DNA of 13,814 bases from positions 1 to 13,814 of the forward strand of contig JAQWSA010000051.1 in NCBI GenBank assembly GCA_029243445.1, given 5' to 3'. A model generated the notes under the pieces. It had not been told where the DNA came from. It saw only the letters and a list, made by a program, of their open reading frames with translations, and did no database searches. Source of the DNA: Alphaproteobacteria bacterium (GTDB lineage: Bacteria > Pseudomonadota > Alphaproteobacteria > UBA6615). The translations under genes were made by a program, and so were the position numbers. Shown here one piece after another: positions 1 through 7,109 of this stretch; positions within the stretch are counted from its first letter, which is position 1; every line of letters starts with the position of its first letter.

Positions 1-322
1 TAAAAATTCCAGTACATTCTAGTACCACATCAATTTTTAAATCATCCCAGGGTAAGTTTGCGGGATCTCTTTCAGCTGTTACTTTGATTCGTTTTCCGAT
101 CTTGGATTTATTTCCAAGATCAATCCAGCCCTTGCCGCTACGTACATTACCCGGAAATGCCCCGTGAATTGAATCATGCCTTAGTAAATGTGCATTAGCT
201 TCAACTGATCCTAGATCGTTAATAGCAACGAAGTTTATATCTTTTCTTCCTTGCTCATATGCCGCTCGCAATACTAAACGACCTATTCGGCCAAACCCAT
301 TGATTGCAACACGAATTGCCAT
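1..322 (-). CDS. gap: Glyceraldehyde-3-phosphate dehydrogenase, N-terminal part (cut by window edge)
   Basis: Reverse-strand translation from the ATG at 322 gives about 107 residues starting [20 protein letters not shown], the NAD(P)-binding Rossmann motif of GAPDH (NGFGRIGR). It continues through the family segments [14 protein letters not shown] and [18 protein letters not shown] before running off the window at position 1. The catalytic cysteine domain is therefore outside the window. The enzyme interconverts glyceraldehyde 3-phosphate and 1,3-bisphosphoglycerate in cytosolic glycolysis or gluconeogenesis. A GAGGA Shine-Dalgarno lies upstream of the ATG. The gene follows tkt on the same strand after 56 bases, matching the common tkt-gap(-pgk) arrangement of Alphaproteobacteria, so co-transcription is likely. 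No internal stop is seen; it is incomplete only because of the window edge. Confidence 0.95.
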   Translation of the reverse strand, partial: MAIRVAINGFGRIGRLVLRAAYEQGRKDINFVAINDLGSVEANAHLLRHDSIHGAFPGNVRSGKGWIDLGNKSKIGKRIKVTAERDPANLPWDDLKIDVVLECTGIF

Positions 323-378
323 AATTATTATCCTCTGTTTTATTGCTTATCTAGCTAGTGATTATTACAAATTACTTT

Positions 379-2391
379 TTATAGCTCTGATCTTACAGCA
401 TCAGCTACTGCTTTTGGTGAAATACCAAAATGTTCGTACAAATCTGAAATTGGTGCCGATGCCCCAAACTCTCTCATACCAATAACCTTTGATTCGTCTA
501 ATACATATCTTGCCCATCCAAAGCATGCTGCCGCTTCAACAGCTATGCGGACTCCGGATTTTCCTAGCACCTCATTTTTGTAAGATTGTTTTTGTTGTTC
601 GAATATTTCCCAACATGGCATTGATACCACAGCTGTTGCAATTCCGTCAGCCTGCAAAAGGTCGCGTGCTTTTAGAGCAATTTCTACTTCTGAACCGGTT
701 GCCAAAATTGTTGCATTTCGGTTCTTATTACCATTTAGAGCTTCCGCGATTACATAAGCTCCGCGAGCGCATAAATTATCTTCAGTGTGCTCTTTACGTA
801 TAGTTGGCAGTCCTTGGCGTGTAAGCGCTAAAACAGAGGGTGTTTCATTACTTTGAATTGCTAGTAGCCAGCATTCGGCAGTTTCAATAGCATCTGCCGG
901 GCGGAATACATTTACATTAGGCATAGCCCGAAAAGATGCAATATGTTCTACCGCTTGATGGGTTGGCCCGTCCTCTCCTAAACCAATTGAATCATGTGTC
1001 ATTACATAAATTACTCTTAGTTTCATAAGTGCAGCCAGGCGAATGGAGGGTCGACAGTAATCAGTAAAAGTTAGAAAAGTACCCCCATATGGAATAAAAC
1101 CTCCATGCAGTGCTAAGCCATTCATTACAGCTGCCATAGCATGTTCGCGGACTCCGTAATAAATATATCGACCACTATAATCTAAGGCAGATATAGCCAC
1201 CGTAGCAGTGGTTTTTGTATTATTAGACCCTGTTAAATCTGCTGAACCACCAATCATGGATGTTATTTTTTCAGTAAGAACTTTTAGAGTTTCTTCACTT
1301 GCTTTACGCGTAGCCCAATTGGGTAATTCTTCCACCACTCTTAGCTTATGAGCATTTATTGTATTAGATATATCTTTTGGAAGTATGTTTGAGTGTAGGG
1401 TGTCAAAATCATCACGTTTATTTTTATCGGCCTTTTCAAGGGCTTCCTTCCATAAGTCATGGGTTTTGGCTCCCTTTTTTCCTGCATCTCTCCAGGCGTT
1501 TAGGATTTCATCAGGTATTATAAATGGTTCATAAGGCCAGTTTATTTGTTTTCTTGCTGCTGTGATTTCATCTGGGCCTAGAGGAGCTCCATGAGTAGCG
1601 GAGGTGCCTTGCTTGTTAGGAGCTCCAAAACCTATAACCGTTTGGCAAGCTATAAGTGATGGCCGATTACTCTGCTTAGCAGCTATAATTGCTTGATCTA
1701 TGGCCTTTGGATCATGACCATCAATTTTATTAACATCCCAACCACTTGCTAAAAACCTCTCTATTTGATTATCGGATACTGTTAAATTGGTTTCTCCATC
1801 AATTGATATGCTGTTATCGTCAAATAAGACAATAAGTTTTTCGAGCTTTAGGTGACCAGCCATAGAAATCGCTTCATGGCTGATACCTTCCATAAGGCAT
1901 CCATCACCTACGAAAACATAAGTAAAATGGTCAACAATTTCATTGCCGAAGCGCGCATTTTTCATTCGTTCAGCTAGCGCAACCCCTACGGCATTTGCTA
2001 AACCCTGACCAAGAGGCCCTGTGGTGGTTTCTATTCCTGATGCATGCCCATATTCGGGATGCCCAGCAGTACGGCTTCCAAGCTGCCGGAATCGTTTAAT
2101 TTCTTCAATAGTCATGTCGCTATACCCTGTTAAATAAAGCAGTGAGTATAGCAAAATGGATGCGTGACCATTTGAAAGAATAAACCTGTCTCGGTTAGGC
2201 CATTTTGGTGCATTAGCATCAAATATTAGGTGTTTAGTAAAGAGAACGGTAGCGATATCTGCCATTCCCATAGGTGCCCCTGGATGACCTGAATTGGCTA
2301 ACTGAACAGCATCCATTGATAGAGCTCTGATGGCATTTGCCATCTTATTGTGGCCGACTTTATCGGCTTCTGGCGATGAAGCATTATCCAT
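379..2391 (-). CDS. tkt: Transketolase
   Basis: A 670-residue protein of normal family length. Transketolase moves two-carbon ketol units between sugar phosphates in the pentose phosphate pathway, using thiamine diphosphate and a divalent metal. Landmarks in order: SGHPGAPMG with His36; LSNGHAS with His76; GPLGQGLANAVG at 125-136; the metal/TPP motif VGDGCLMEG with Asp163 and the matching Asn193; the GTSATHGAPLG loop with His267; YGVREHAM with Glu416, the glutamate that activates the cofactor; then the pyrimidine-binding domain with GEDGPTHQ and a C-terminal domain. The start at 2391 gives about ten residues more than the E. coli enzyme. An internal Met17 is a possible alternative start, but no strong Shine-Dalgarno decides between them. 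The gene lies directly upstream of gap and is probably the first gene of that operon. Confidence 0.97.
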   Translation of the reverse strand: MDNASSPEADKVGHNKMANAIRALSMDAVQLANSGHPGAPMGMADIATVLFTKHLIFDANAPKWPNRDRFILSNGHASILLYSLLYLTGYSDMTIEEIKRFRQLGSRTAGHPEYGHASGIETTTGPLGQGLANAVGVALAERMKNARFGNEIVDHFTYVFVGDGCLMEGISHEAISMAGHLKLEKLIVLFDDNSISIDGETNLTVSDNQIERFLASGWDVNKIDGHDPKAIDQAIIAAKQSNRPSLIACQTVIGFGAPNKQGTSATHGAPLGPDEITAARKQINWPYEPFIIPDEILNAWRDAGKKGAKTHDLWKEALEKADKNKRDDFDTLHSNILPKDISNTINAHKLRVVEELPNWATRKASEETLKVLTEKITSMIGGSADLTGSNNTKTTATVAISALDYSGRYIYYGVREHAMAAVMNGLALHGGFIPYGGTFLTFTDYCRPSIRLAALMKLRVIYVMTHDSIGLGEDGPTHQAVEHIASFRAMPNVNVFRPADAIETAECWLLAIQSNETPSVLALTRQGLPTIRKEHTEDNLCARGAYVIAEALNGNKNRNATILATGSEVEIALKARDLLQADGIATAVVSMPCWEIFEQQKQSYKNEVLGKSGVRIAVEAAACFGWARYVLDESKVIGMREFGASAPISDLYEHFGISPKAVADAVRSEL

Positions 2392-2705
2392 TATTATAAC
2401 AAGGCTTTCTTTGGCGAATATCGAATTGGGTCCAAATACAAAAATTTTTGGCGATCAGAACATGCCAACCTGGTTAATCGACGTCAACGGATTCGTCTAA
2501 ACTTTATCCCCGAAGTGCAAATTTAAAGCTTATTTTTATATATTATTACTAGCCAAGTCATCTGGTCGATATTTTTGGTACAACATAAGAGGATAATTTG
2601 ATTTAAAAATTTATGATTGATTAGGGGTTTAGATCTCCACATCGCATGTTAGTATTGTATCGTCATTTTTGTAATAAAATGGTATTGTAAGAATGGGGAT
2701 GAATA
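2392..2705. other. Divergent intergenic region between tkt and the DUF4164-like gene
   Basis: These 314 bases separate minus-strand tkt from the plus-strand division genes and must hold promoters for both directions. No coding frame is credible. On the minus strand a TTGACG hexamer at 2480-2485 is a possible -35 element, but the -10 at the right spacing (CATGTT) is poor. On the plus strand TTGTAT (2655-2660) and TAAAAT (2675-2680) look promoter-like, but the 14-base spacer is short. An exact direct repeat TTTGGCGA occurs at 2410-2417 and 2447-2454 just upstream of tkt, and a 12-base palindrome lies at 2439-2450. No terminator or RNA gene is recognised. Confidence 0.4.
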
Positions 2706-2948
2706 ATGAACGCTATAGATGATGCAAATCAAAGACTGGAAAATGCTTTGTTACATTTGGAAGAGGTTTTACGATCGAGTATAAAAAACTCTAAGGCCTC
2801 AGACGAGGAAACGTTAGAAAGATTGCGGCTTGAAAAGCAAGTTAAAGTAGCAAAAAATGAAATTACTAGTCTAAAAGATATGAATAACACTTTAGTACAA
2901 CGTCTTGATGTGGCTATAGATAAAGTACAAAATATAATTGCTAAATAG
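2706..2948 (+). CDS. Small coiled-coil protein, DUF4164-like
   Basis: An 80-residue, highly charged protein without cysteine, signal peptide or membrane segment. It is predicted to be almost entirely helical: leucine/valine heptads run from about residue 11 (LENALLHLEEVL) through RLRLEKQVKVAKNEI to the end. Small proteins of this type, often annotated DUF4164, sit directly upstream of zapA in many Alphaproteobacteria. I assign it by that position and by the coiled-coil character, not by a diagnostic motif. The molecular function is unknown; the 42-base gap to zapA and the shared strand suggest a shared transcript and possibly a cell-division role (inference). The start at 2706 follows GGGGAT at 2694-2699. 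Confidence 0.7.
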   Translation: MNAIDDANQRLENALLHLEEVLRSSIKNSKASDEETLERLRLEKQVKVAKNEITSLKDMNNTLVQRLDVAIDKVQNIIAK

Positions 2949-2990
2949 TATAGTTATAAAAAATTTGAATAGATGTAGAGTTAAAATTAA

Positions 2991-3299
2991 GTGTCACAAG
3001 TGGAAATAACAATAAATGGGCGGCAGTACCGTGTGGCTTGTGAGGATGGACAAGAAGAACACCTTACTGAGCTTGCGAAGTATTTTGATGGAAAAATGCA
3101 TGGCTTGATTCAGGAGGTGGGTCAGATAGGAGATGCAAGCCTGATGGTAATGGCTGGTTTACTAATTGCTGATGAGTTGTCGGATGCGAATCAAGAATTA
3201 GCTCAAAGTGAAAGATTCTCTGAGAAAACCTATATTGGCAAAATTAACTTATTAGCTGAAAAAATTGAGGCTTTAGCTGATACTATAAATGTAGATTAG
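2991..3299 (+). CDS. zapA: Cell division protein ZapA
   Basis: A 102-residue cytoplasmic protein beginning at a GTG codon. The N-terminal segment VEITINGRQYRVACEDGQEEHLTELAKYFDGKM is the ZapA globular domain pattern (strand, NGR turn, strand, then an xxLxxLAxyfD helix). The segment LMVMAGLLIADELSDANQEL and the following helix form the C-terminal coiled coil used for tetramerisation. ZapA binds and bundles FtsZ protofilaments at the division ring. The length is usual for the family. A second in-frame GTG at 3000 is possible but would trim the first strand. The gene is followed by the 6S-like RNA and then 5-formyltetrahydrofolate cyclo-ligase, the widely conserved zapA-ssrS-ygfA order. Confidence 0.9.
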   Translation: MSQVEITINGRQYRVACEDGQEEHLTELAKYFDGKMHGLIQEVGQIGDASLMVMAGLLIADELSDANQELAQSERFSEKTYIGKINLLAEKIEALADTINVD

Positions 3300-3332
3300 A
3301 TATGAAAACTCTATTACTTTCAGTTGAAGTAC

Positions 3333-3361
3333 TTGCAGCATAGCGCTAGCTCATTTATTTT
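3333..3361 (+). promoter_or_regulatory. Candidate sigma-70 promoter for the 6S-like RNA
   Basis: TTGCAG at 3333-3338 and TATTTT at 3356-3361 are separated by 17 bases. Initiation about seven bases downstream would fall at ~3368, which is the first base of the GGGTAG strand of the RNA's closing stem. That agreement between promoter spacing and RNA 5' end is the main support; the hexamers themselves are only moderate matches. Confidence 0.45.
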
Positions 3362-3367
3362 ATCATA

Positions 3368-3531
3368 GGGTAGTTTCTGAATAGTACGTCTTGCATTCAA
3401 GTCTCGGGGACCTTACTCATCGAATAGGGAACTGTCTCTGTCGGGACCGAGGTCTCGATCACGCGGTGCCCACCTGCTTTAAGCAGGTCTCGGTGGACTC
3501 GTCTGACAGACGGCTAAATCGGTGCTACCCA
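3368..3531 (+). ncRNA. ssrS: 6S RNA (RNA polymerase-binding regulatory RNA), probable
   Basis: The non-coding stretch between zapA and 5-formyltetrahydrofolate cyclo-ligase is visibly more GC-rich than its surroundings and highly self-complementary. GGGTAG at 3368-3373 pairs exactly with CTACCC at 3525-3530, giving a closed unit of about 164 nt, the size of 6S RNA. CGTCT at 3388-3392 can pair with AGACG at 3508-3512. The hairpin ACCTGC-TTTAA-GCAGGT lies at 3472-3488, and further short complementarities fill the interior. 6S RNA is a long imperfect hairpin with a central bubble that mimics an open promoter and sequesters sigma-70 RNA polymerase, and zapA-ssrS-ygfA is its conserved location. 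The call rests on location, length and the closing stem. I did not compute a full fold, so exact ends are uncertain. Confidence 0.75.
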
Positions 3532-3553
3532 CATTAATAGGTTAATAATTATG

Positions 3554-3566
3554 CAGGGTTTTCATT
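3554..3566 (+). promoter_or_regulatory. Ribosome binding site and non-canonical ATT start of 5-formyltetrahydrofolate cyclo-ligase
   Basis: CAGGG at 3554-3558 is followed after five bases by ATT at 3564, in frame with the cyclo-ligase and followed by an A-rich stretch (AAAAAAAAT). The frame is closed just upstream by TAA at 3546-3548, and between that stop and 3750 it contains no ATG, GTG or TTG. ATT at 3564 is therefore the best-placed initiation codon. A five-codon frame (ATG at 3551 to TAA at 3566-3568) overlaps it, which could allow translational coupling; that is speculation. Confidence 0.5.
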
Positions 3567-4199
3567 AAAAAAAATAATAAATTTAATATTAGTAATAAAA
3601 AATCTATACAACGAAAATCGGCCGCAATTCATAGAAAAGAGCTGGACCTAAAGTTCGGTGAGGCATCGGCTTATAAATTAGTTGATATTTTTTTTAAAAA
3701 TTCTGTACTAAGGGCGTCAGTCTCATCAACCAATGTAGTTGGCGGCTATATGCCAATAGGTAGCGAAATTAACTGTATTCCTTTGCTGAAAACAATGATT
3801 GCTGAAGGCGTTAATATTTGTTTGCCCATTGCAGGAAGGCTAGGGTCTACTCTGGTGTTTCGTAGTTGGAAACCGGAAGATAATATGAAGTTGAATTCAT
3901 TAGGCATTTCTGAACCATTGCCATCAGCAACTCTAGCAATACCAGATATATTACTTGTGCCGATGCTTGCTTTTGACTTAAAGGGAAATCGACTAGGGTA
4001 CGGAGGTGGTTACTATGATAATACTATTAAAAGCTTGCGTGCAAAAAATAATTTAGGAAGCAAACCTCTAATAATTGGAATGGCTTTTTCTGGGCAGTTA
4101 AGTAAACAGGTTCACATTTCTAGTACAGATCAACCCGTGGATTGGATTCTAACTGAAGCTGATGTGATAAATGTTTCAGAAGGGGTTGCAGGTATTTAA
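3564..4199 (+). CDS. ygfA: 5-formyltetrahydrofolate cyclo-ligase (5,10-methenyltetrahydrofolate synthetase)
   Basis: The enzyme converts 5-formyltetrahydrofolate to 5,10-methenyltetrahydrofolate with ATP in cytosolic one-carbon metabolism. Family signatures are GYMPIGSEI near the first third, the strand LVPMLAFDLKGNRLG, and the diagnostic loop GYGGGYYD just after it, followed by LIIGMAFSGQ and a C-terminal VDWILTEADVI. The first ATG in frame (3750) lies inside the conserved GYMPIGSE strand and would delete the N-terminal helix. Codons upstream read well as that helix (QRKSAAIHRKELDL, then YKLVDIFFKNSVL), so the true start is upstream. I chose ATT at 3564, giving 211 residues; ATT at 3588 (203 residues) is the alternative. 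It lies downstream of zapA and the 6S-like RNA, the usual place for this gene. Confidence 0.88.
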   Translation: MKKNNKFNISNKKSIQRKSAAIHRKELDLKFGEASAYKLVDIFFKNSVLRASVSSTNVVGGYMPIGSEINCIPLLKTMIAEGVNICLPIAGRLGSTLVFRSWKPEDNMKLNSLGISEPLPSATLAIPDILLVPMLAFDLKGNRLGYGGGYYDNTIKSLRAKNNLGSKPLIIGMAFSGQLSKQVHISSTDQPVDWILTEADVINVSEGVAGI

Positions 4200-4217
4200 A
4201 ATGTGGGTAACTAAAAA

Positions 4218-5045
4218 ATGAAAATATTGTTTTGTGGAGACATTGTAGGAAGAGCTGGACGTGATCTCGTTATTCAGCTTTTACCTGATTTAAGAAAACG
4301 GTTAGAACTCGATTTTATTATAGTTAATGGAGAAAATTCAGCTAACGGTTTTGGCATAACAGAAAAAATTTGTTCCGATCTATACACTGCTGGTGCTGAC
4401 GTTATTACGACTGGTAATCATGTTTGGGACCAACGTGATATTATTGGGCAGATTGATGCAGATGCTAAGCTTTTAAGGCCTGCAAATTTTCCTATTGGAA
4501 CACCAGGTAGGGGGGCCAATATATATGATACAATAAGCGGGCGTCGAGTATTAGTTATTAATGTCATGTGTCGACTTTTTATGGACCCACTGGATGATCC
4601 TTTTGCAGTACTTGAACGGCTGCTTTCTGAGAACAAACTGGGCGGTTCCGTGGATGCTATAGTTATAGATGTTCATGGTGAGGCATCATCAGAGAAAATG
4701 GCTATTGGCCATGCATTTGATGGACGCGCAAGTTTAATAGTTGGAACGCATACACATGTACCTACTGCAGATTCACAAATTTTGGATGGTGGAACAGCGT
4801 ATCAAACTGATGCTGGTATGTGCGGAGACTATAATTCTATTATCGGTATGCGTAAAGCACCGGCAATAGAAAGGTTTAGACGAAAGATTCCTGGTGAAAG
4901 ACTTAGTCCAGCCTCCGGACCTGCTGACTTGTGCGGGGTATTTATTGAAACAGATGACAAAACTGGATTAGCTAATTATGTGGCTCCATTAAGAATTGGA
5001 AATCGGCTTTTTTCAACATGGCCAGATAGATATGAAGATCGTTAA
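4218..5045 (+). CDS. ymdB: YmdB-family (TIGR00282) metallophosphoesterase
   Basis: A 275-residue cytosolic protein of usual family length. All expected di-metal ligands can be placed: Asp8 (FCGDIVG), Glu39 and Asn40 (NGENSANG), Asn67 and His68 (TTGNHVWDQ), His153 (IDVHGEASSEK), and His178 and His180 (VGTHTHVPTAD). The family-specific segment YQTDAGMCGDYNSIIG follows. Members such as Bacillus subtilis YmdB hydrolyse cyclic nucleotides (2',3'-cNMP or 3',5'-cNMP) in vitro; the physiological role in Alphaproteobacteria is unclear. It is unrelated to E. coli YmdB, which is a macrodomain protein. It starts 18 bases after the cyclo-ligase stop and is likely co-transcribed with it. Confidence 0.92.
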   Translation: MKILFCGDIVGRAGRDLVIQLLPDLRKRLELDFIIVNGENSANGFGITEKICSDLYTAGADVITTGNHVWDQRDIIGQIDADAKLLRPANFPIGTPGRGANIYDTISGRRVLVINVMCRLFMDPLDDPFAVLERLLSENKLGGSVDAIVIDVHGEASSEKMAIGHAFDGRASLIVGTHTHVPTADSQILDGGTAYQTDAGMCGDYNSIIGMRKAPAIERFRRKIPGERLSPASGPADLCGVFIETDDKTGLANYVAPLRIGNRLFSTWPDRYEDR

Positions 5046-5060
5046 GCGAATCATATATAG

Positions 5061-5091
5061 TATTTTAATTTAGTTTTATTGTATTAAAATA
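5061..5091. repeat. AT-only inverted repeat between ymdB and yebC
   Basis: TATTTTAAT at 5061-5069 is the exact reverse complement of ATTAAAATA at 5083-5091, with a 13-base loop. It could be a weak hairpin just after the phosphodiesterase stop, but the stem has no GC pairs and no T-run follows, so it does not qualify as a standard Rho-independent terminator. In sequence this AT-rich, such an arm may arise by chance. Confidence 0.25.
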
Positions 5092-5202
5092 TTTAAAATA
5101 ATTAATTATTACGTATAGAAATCAAAGTGTGGATAGCGCATATTATACAATATATGGTATAAAAGTATTTTAAACACACATAAATTAGAGAGTATTGAGG
5201 CC

Positions 5203-5952
5203 ATGGCAGGCCATTCACAGTTTAAGAATATAATGCACCGTAAGGGTGCTCAGGATAAAAAACGGGCAAAGTTATTTGCTAAACTAGCACGCGAAATAGA
5301 AGTTGCTGCTAGAATGGGAATGCCTGATCCATCACAGAACCCGCGTTTGCGTTCAGCAGTTGTTGCTGCTCGCAGTGCAAATATGCCAAAGGACCGTATC
5401 GAACGAGCCATTAGTAAGGCGTCTGGCGGTGAAGATGGAGCAGTGTATGAGGAAATTCGTTATGAAGGGTATGGGCCTCATGGGGTTGCAATTATAGTTG
5501 ATGCCTTAACAGATAACAGAAATCGAACGGCTTCAGAGGTTAGATCCGCTTTTTCTAAATTTGGTGGTAATCTTGGAGAAACTAATAGCGTTGTTTTTAT
5601 GTTCGACCGCGTCGGACAGATAACCTTTAGGGCTGATATTACAGATTCTGAAACTATGTTTGAACAAGCTTTAGAAGCTGGTGCACAAGATGTTAATAGC
5701 TCTGATATTTCCCATGAAATAATCTGTGACCCTGAAGATTTTGGTCAGGCGGTTGAGACACTTGAGCCAATTTTTGGTCCCCCCGAATCTGCTGGATTAC
5801 TTTGGCAACCCCAAACAACTGTGGATATAGATGTCGATGCTGCCCAAACTCTGGTTAAGCTAATTGATTTGTTAGAAGATGGTGATGATGTACAAAATGT
5901 ATCTGCAAATTTTGAGATGAGTGATGAGGTAATTGCACAATTATCTGAATAA
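5203..5952 (+). CDS. yebC: YebC/PmpR family regulatory protein
   Basis: A 249-residue protein of typical family length. The N-terminus [20 protein letters not shown] and the following [17 protein letters not shown] are the family hallmark. [25 protein letters not shown] and [33 protein letters not shown] follow, with [18 protein letters not shown] leading into domain 2. The fold has three domains. The family has been described both as DNA-binding transcription regulators (PmpR, YebC) and, more recently, as translation factors that relieve ribosome stalling at proline-rich stretches (YebC, mitochondrial TACO1). Placement directly upstream of ruvC is conserved in many bacteria. A GAGG Shine-Dalgarno lies a few bases before the ATG, preceded by a 157-base AT-rich gap that may carry a promoter for the downstream run. 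One substitution worth noting is SQFKN where SKWxN is more usual. Confidence 0.95.
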   Translation: MAGHSQFKNIMHRKGAQDKKRAKLFAKLAREIEVAARMGMPDPSQNPRLRSAVVAARSANMPKDRIERAISKASGGEDGAVYEEIRYEGYGPHGVAIIVDALTDNRNRTASEVRSAFSKFGGNLGETNSVVFMFDRVGQITFRADITDSETMFEQALEAGAQDVNSSDISHEIICDPEDFGQAVETLEPIFGPPESAGLLWQPQTTVDIDVDAAQTLVKLIDLLEDGDDVQNVSANFEMSDEVIAQLSE

Positions 5953-5981
5953 GTTGTGCTGTAATATATTTGTACTTACAT

Positions 5982-5986
5982 GGAGA
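5982..5986 (+). promoter_or_regulatory. Ribosome binding site deciding the ruvC start
   Basis: GGAGA at 5982-5986 is five bases before the ATG at 5992. The in-frame ATG at 5980 would place this purine block inside the coding sequence and has no Shine-Dalgarno of its own. Family RuvC proteins also begin within a few residues of the first beta strand (LLLGLDPG), which favours 5992. Confidence 0.6.
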
Positions 5987-5991
5987 CAAAA

Positions 5992-6483
5992 ATGCTTTTA
6001 TTGGGACTGGACCCGGGGTTAAGAAATACGGGTTGGGGAGTGATAGAGGCCGAGTCTAATAAGTTACGTCATGTTGCTAATGGCGTGGTCCACTCGGGTG
6101 CAGGATCACTAGCAGACCGACTTCTTAAACTTTATGAAAATTTGTCCCTAATTATTGAATCTTATACATTGGATGGTGCGGCTGTGGAGGAGACGTTCGT
6201 AAACAGAGATGGACAAGCTACTCTGAAGTTAGGCCAGGCACGGGGTATAGTCATGTTAGTTCCAGCAAGAGCTGGTTTAGACGTTGCTGAATACCCTGCG
6301 AATACCGTTAAGAAAAGTGTTGTCGGTTACGGTCACGCAGATAAAACCCAAATCGGTCACATGGTTTCGCTTTTGTTACCAGGTGCTGATGTAAGGTCAT
6401 CAGATGCTGCAGATGCATTAGCGGTTGCGATTTGTCATGCTCATCACGTTTCTACTGCAAAACGAATGGAAGTTATCGCATGA
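5992..6483 (+). CDS. ruvC: Holliday junction resolvase RuvC
   Basis: A 163-residue endonuclease of the RNase H fold that cuts four-way DNA junctions symmetrically. The acidic metal-binding residues are all present: Asp in [14 protein letters not shown], Glu in AAVEETFVN, and two Asp in the C-terminal helix [17 protein letters not shown]. The [17 protein letters not shown] segment and [11 protein letters not shown] near the DNA-binding helix are typical. The ATG at 5992 is preferred over 5980 because of the Shine-Dalgarno at 5982-5986. The gene follows yebC after 39 bases, and its TGA overlaps the ruvA ATG (6480-6483), so translation is probably coupled. Confidence 0.95.
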   Translation: MLLLGLDPGLRNTGWGVIEAESNKLRHVANGVVHSGAGSLADRLLKLYENLSLIIESYTLDGAAVEETFVNRDGQATLKLGQARGIVMLVPARAGLDVAEYPANTVKKSVVGYGHADKTQIGHMVSLLLPGADVRSSDAADALAVAICHAHHVSTAKRMEVIA

Positions 6484-7109
6484 TTGCTCGCTTAAAAGGC
6501 ACCATAGATGAGCTAGGAGCTGACTGGTTAGTGATTGACGTTTCTGGGGTTGGATATTTTGTGCACTGCCCTGCAAATACTATTAATTCACTCCCCAAAG
6601 TTGGCAGCACAGCTGCAATTCATATTGAAACTCATGTGCGTGAAGGGCAGATCTCGTTATACGGGTTTTTGGAGGTTCGCGAGCGCGAATGTTTTCGTTT
6701 ATTAACTACGGTTCAAGGTGTCGGTGCTAAGGTTGCGATAGCAATACTTGGTTCCTTATCACCAGATCAACTCGTTGATGCTATAATTGCTCAAGATAAG
6801 GTAGAATTAACGCGCGCAGAGGGCGTGGGGCCAAGATTAGCCGCTCGCCTGCTAACCGAGTTAAAGGATCGCATACTATCAGTTTCATTAGATATTAATG
6901 ACATATCAGTTAAAAAAGAAAATTCAGCACTGACGGAGGAACGAGGTAATTTGATAGGAACTAATAATGATGCGATATCGGCTCTTGTTAACTTAGGTTA
7001 TGGCAGAGCGGAGTCCTATGCGGCTGTATCTCGTGCTGTCGCAGATATGAGTAAAGAAGCATCAATTGAGTTAATCATTCCAGCAGCGTTGAAAGAGCTT
7101 GGCCAATGA
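6480..7109 (+). CDS. ruvA: Holliday junction DNA helicase subunit RuvA
   Basis: A 209-residue protein with the full RuvA layout. An N-terminal OB-fold ([28 protein letters not shown], through [13 protein letters not shown]) is followed by tandem helix-hairpin-helix motifs ([20 protein letters not shown] and [20 protein letters not shown]). A variable acidic linker leads to the C-terminal RuvB-binding domain ([26 protein letters not shown]). RuvA tetramers hold Holliday junctions in a square planar form and load RuvB rings. The frame is open upstream to 6432, but the start at 6480 matches the conserved MIxxLKG N-terminus and gives the ATGA overlap with ruvC. Its own TGA overlaps the ruvB ATG at 7106-7109. 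Confidence 0.95.
   Translation: MIARLKGTIDELGADWLVIDVSGVGYFVHCPANTINSLPKVGSTAAIHIETHVREGQISLYGFLEVRERECFRLLTTVQGVGAKVAIAILGSLSPDQLVDAIIAQDKVELTRAEGVGPRLAARLLTELKDRILSVSLDINDISVKKENSALTEERGNLIGTNNDAISALVNLGYGRAESYAAVSRAVADMSKEASIELIIPAALKELGQ

Noticed and set aside
489..803. Plus-strand open frame of 104 residues inside tkt
   Set aside because: Lies wholly antisense to a clearly conserved transketolase and has no recognisable domain or ribosome binding site.
2392..2400. TATAAT on the minus strand immediately before the tkt ATG as a -10 box
   Set aside because: Transcription would start inside the second codon, and no -35 element lies at suitable spacing.
3472..3488. ACCTGC-TTTAA-GCAGGT hairpin as a Rho-independent terminator for zapA
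   Set aside because: No T-run follows, and the hairpin sits inside the larger stem structure of the 6S-like RNA.
3750..4199. Cyclo-ligase starting at the ATG at 3750 (149 residues)
   Set aside because: This start falls inside a conserved strand and removes the N-terminal helix that is clearly encoded upstream.
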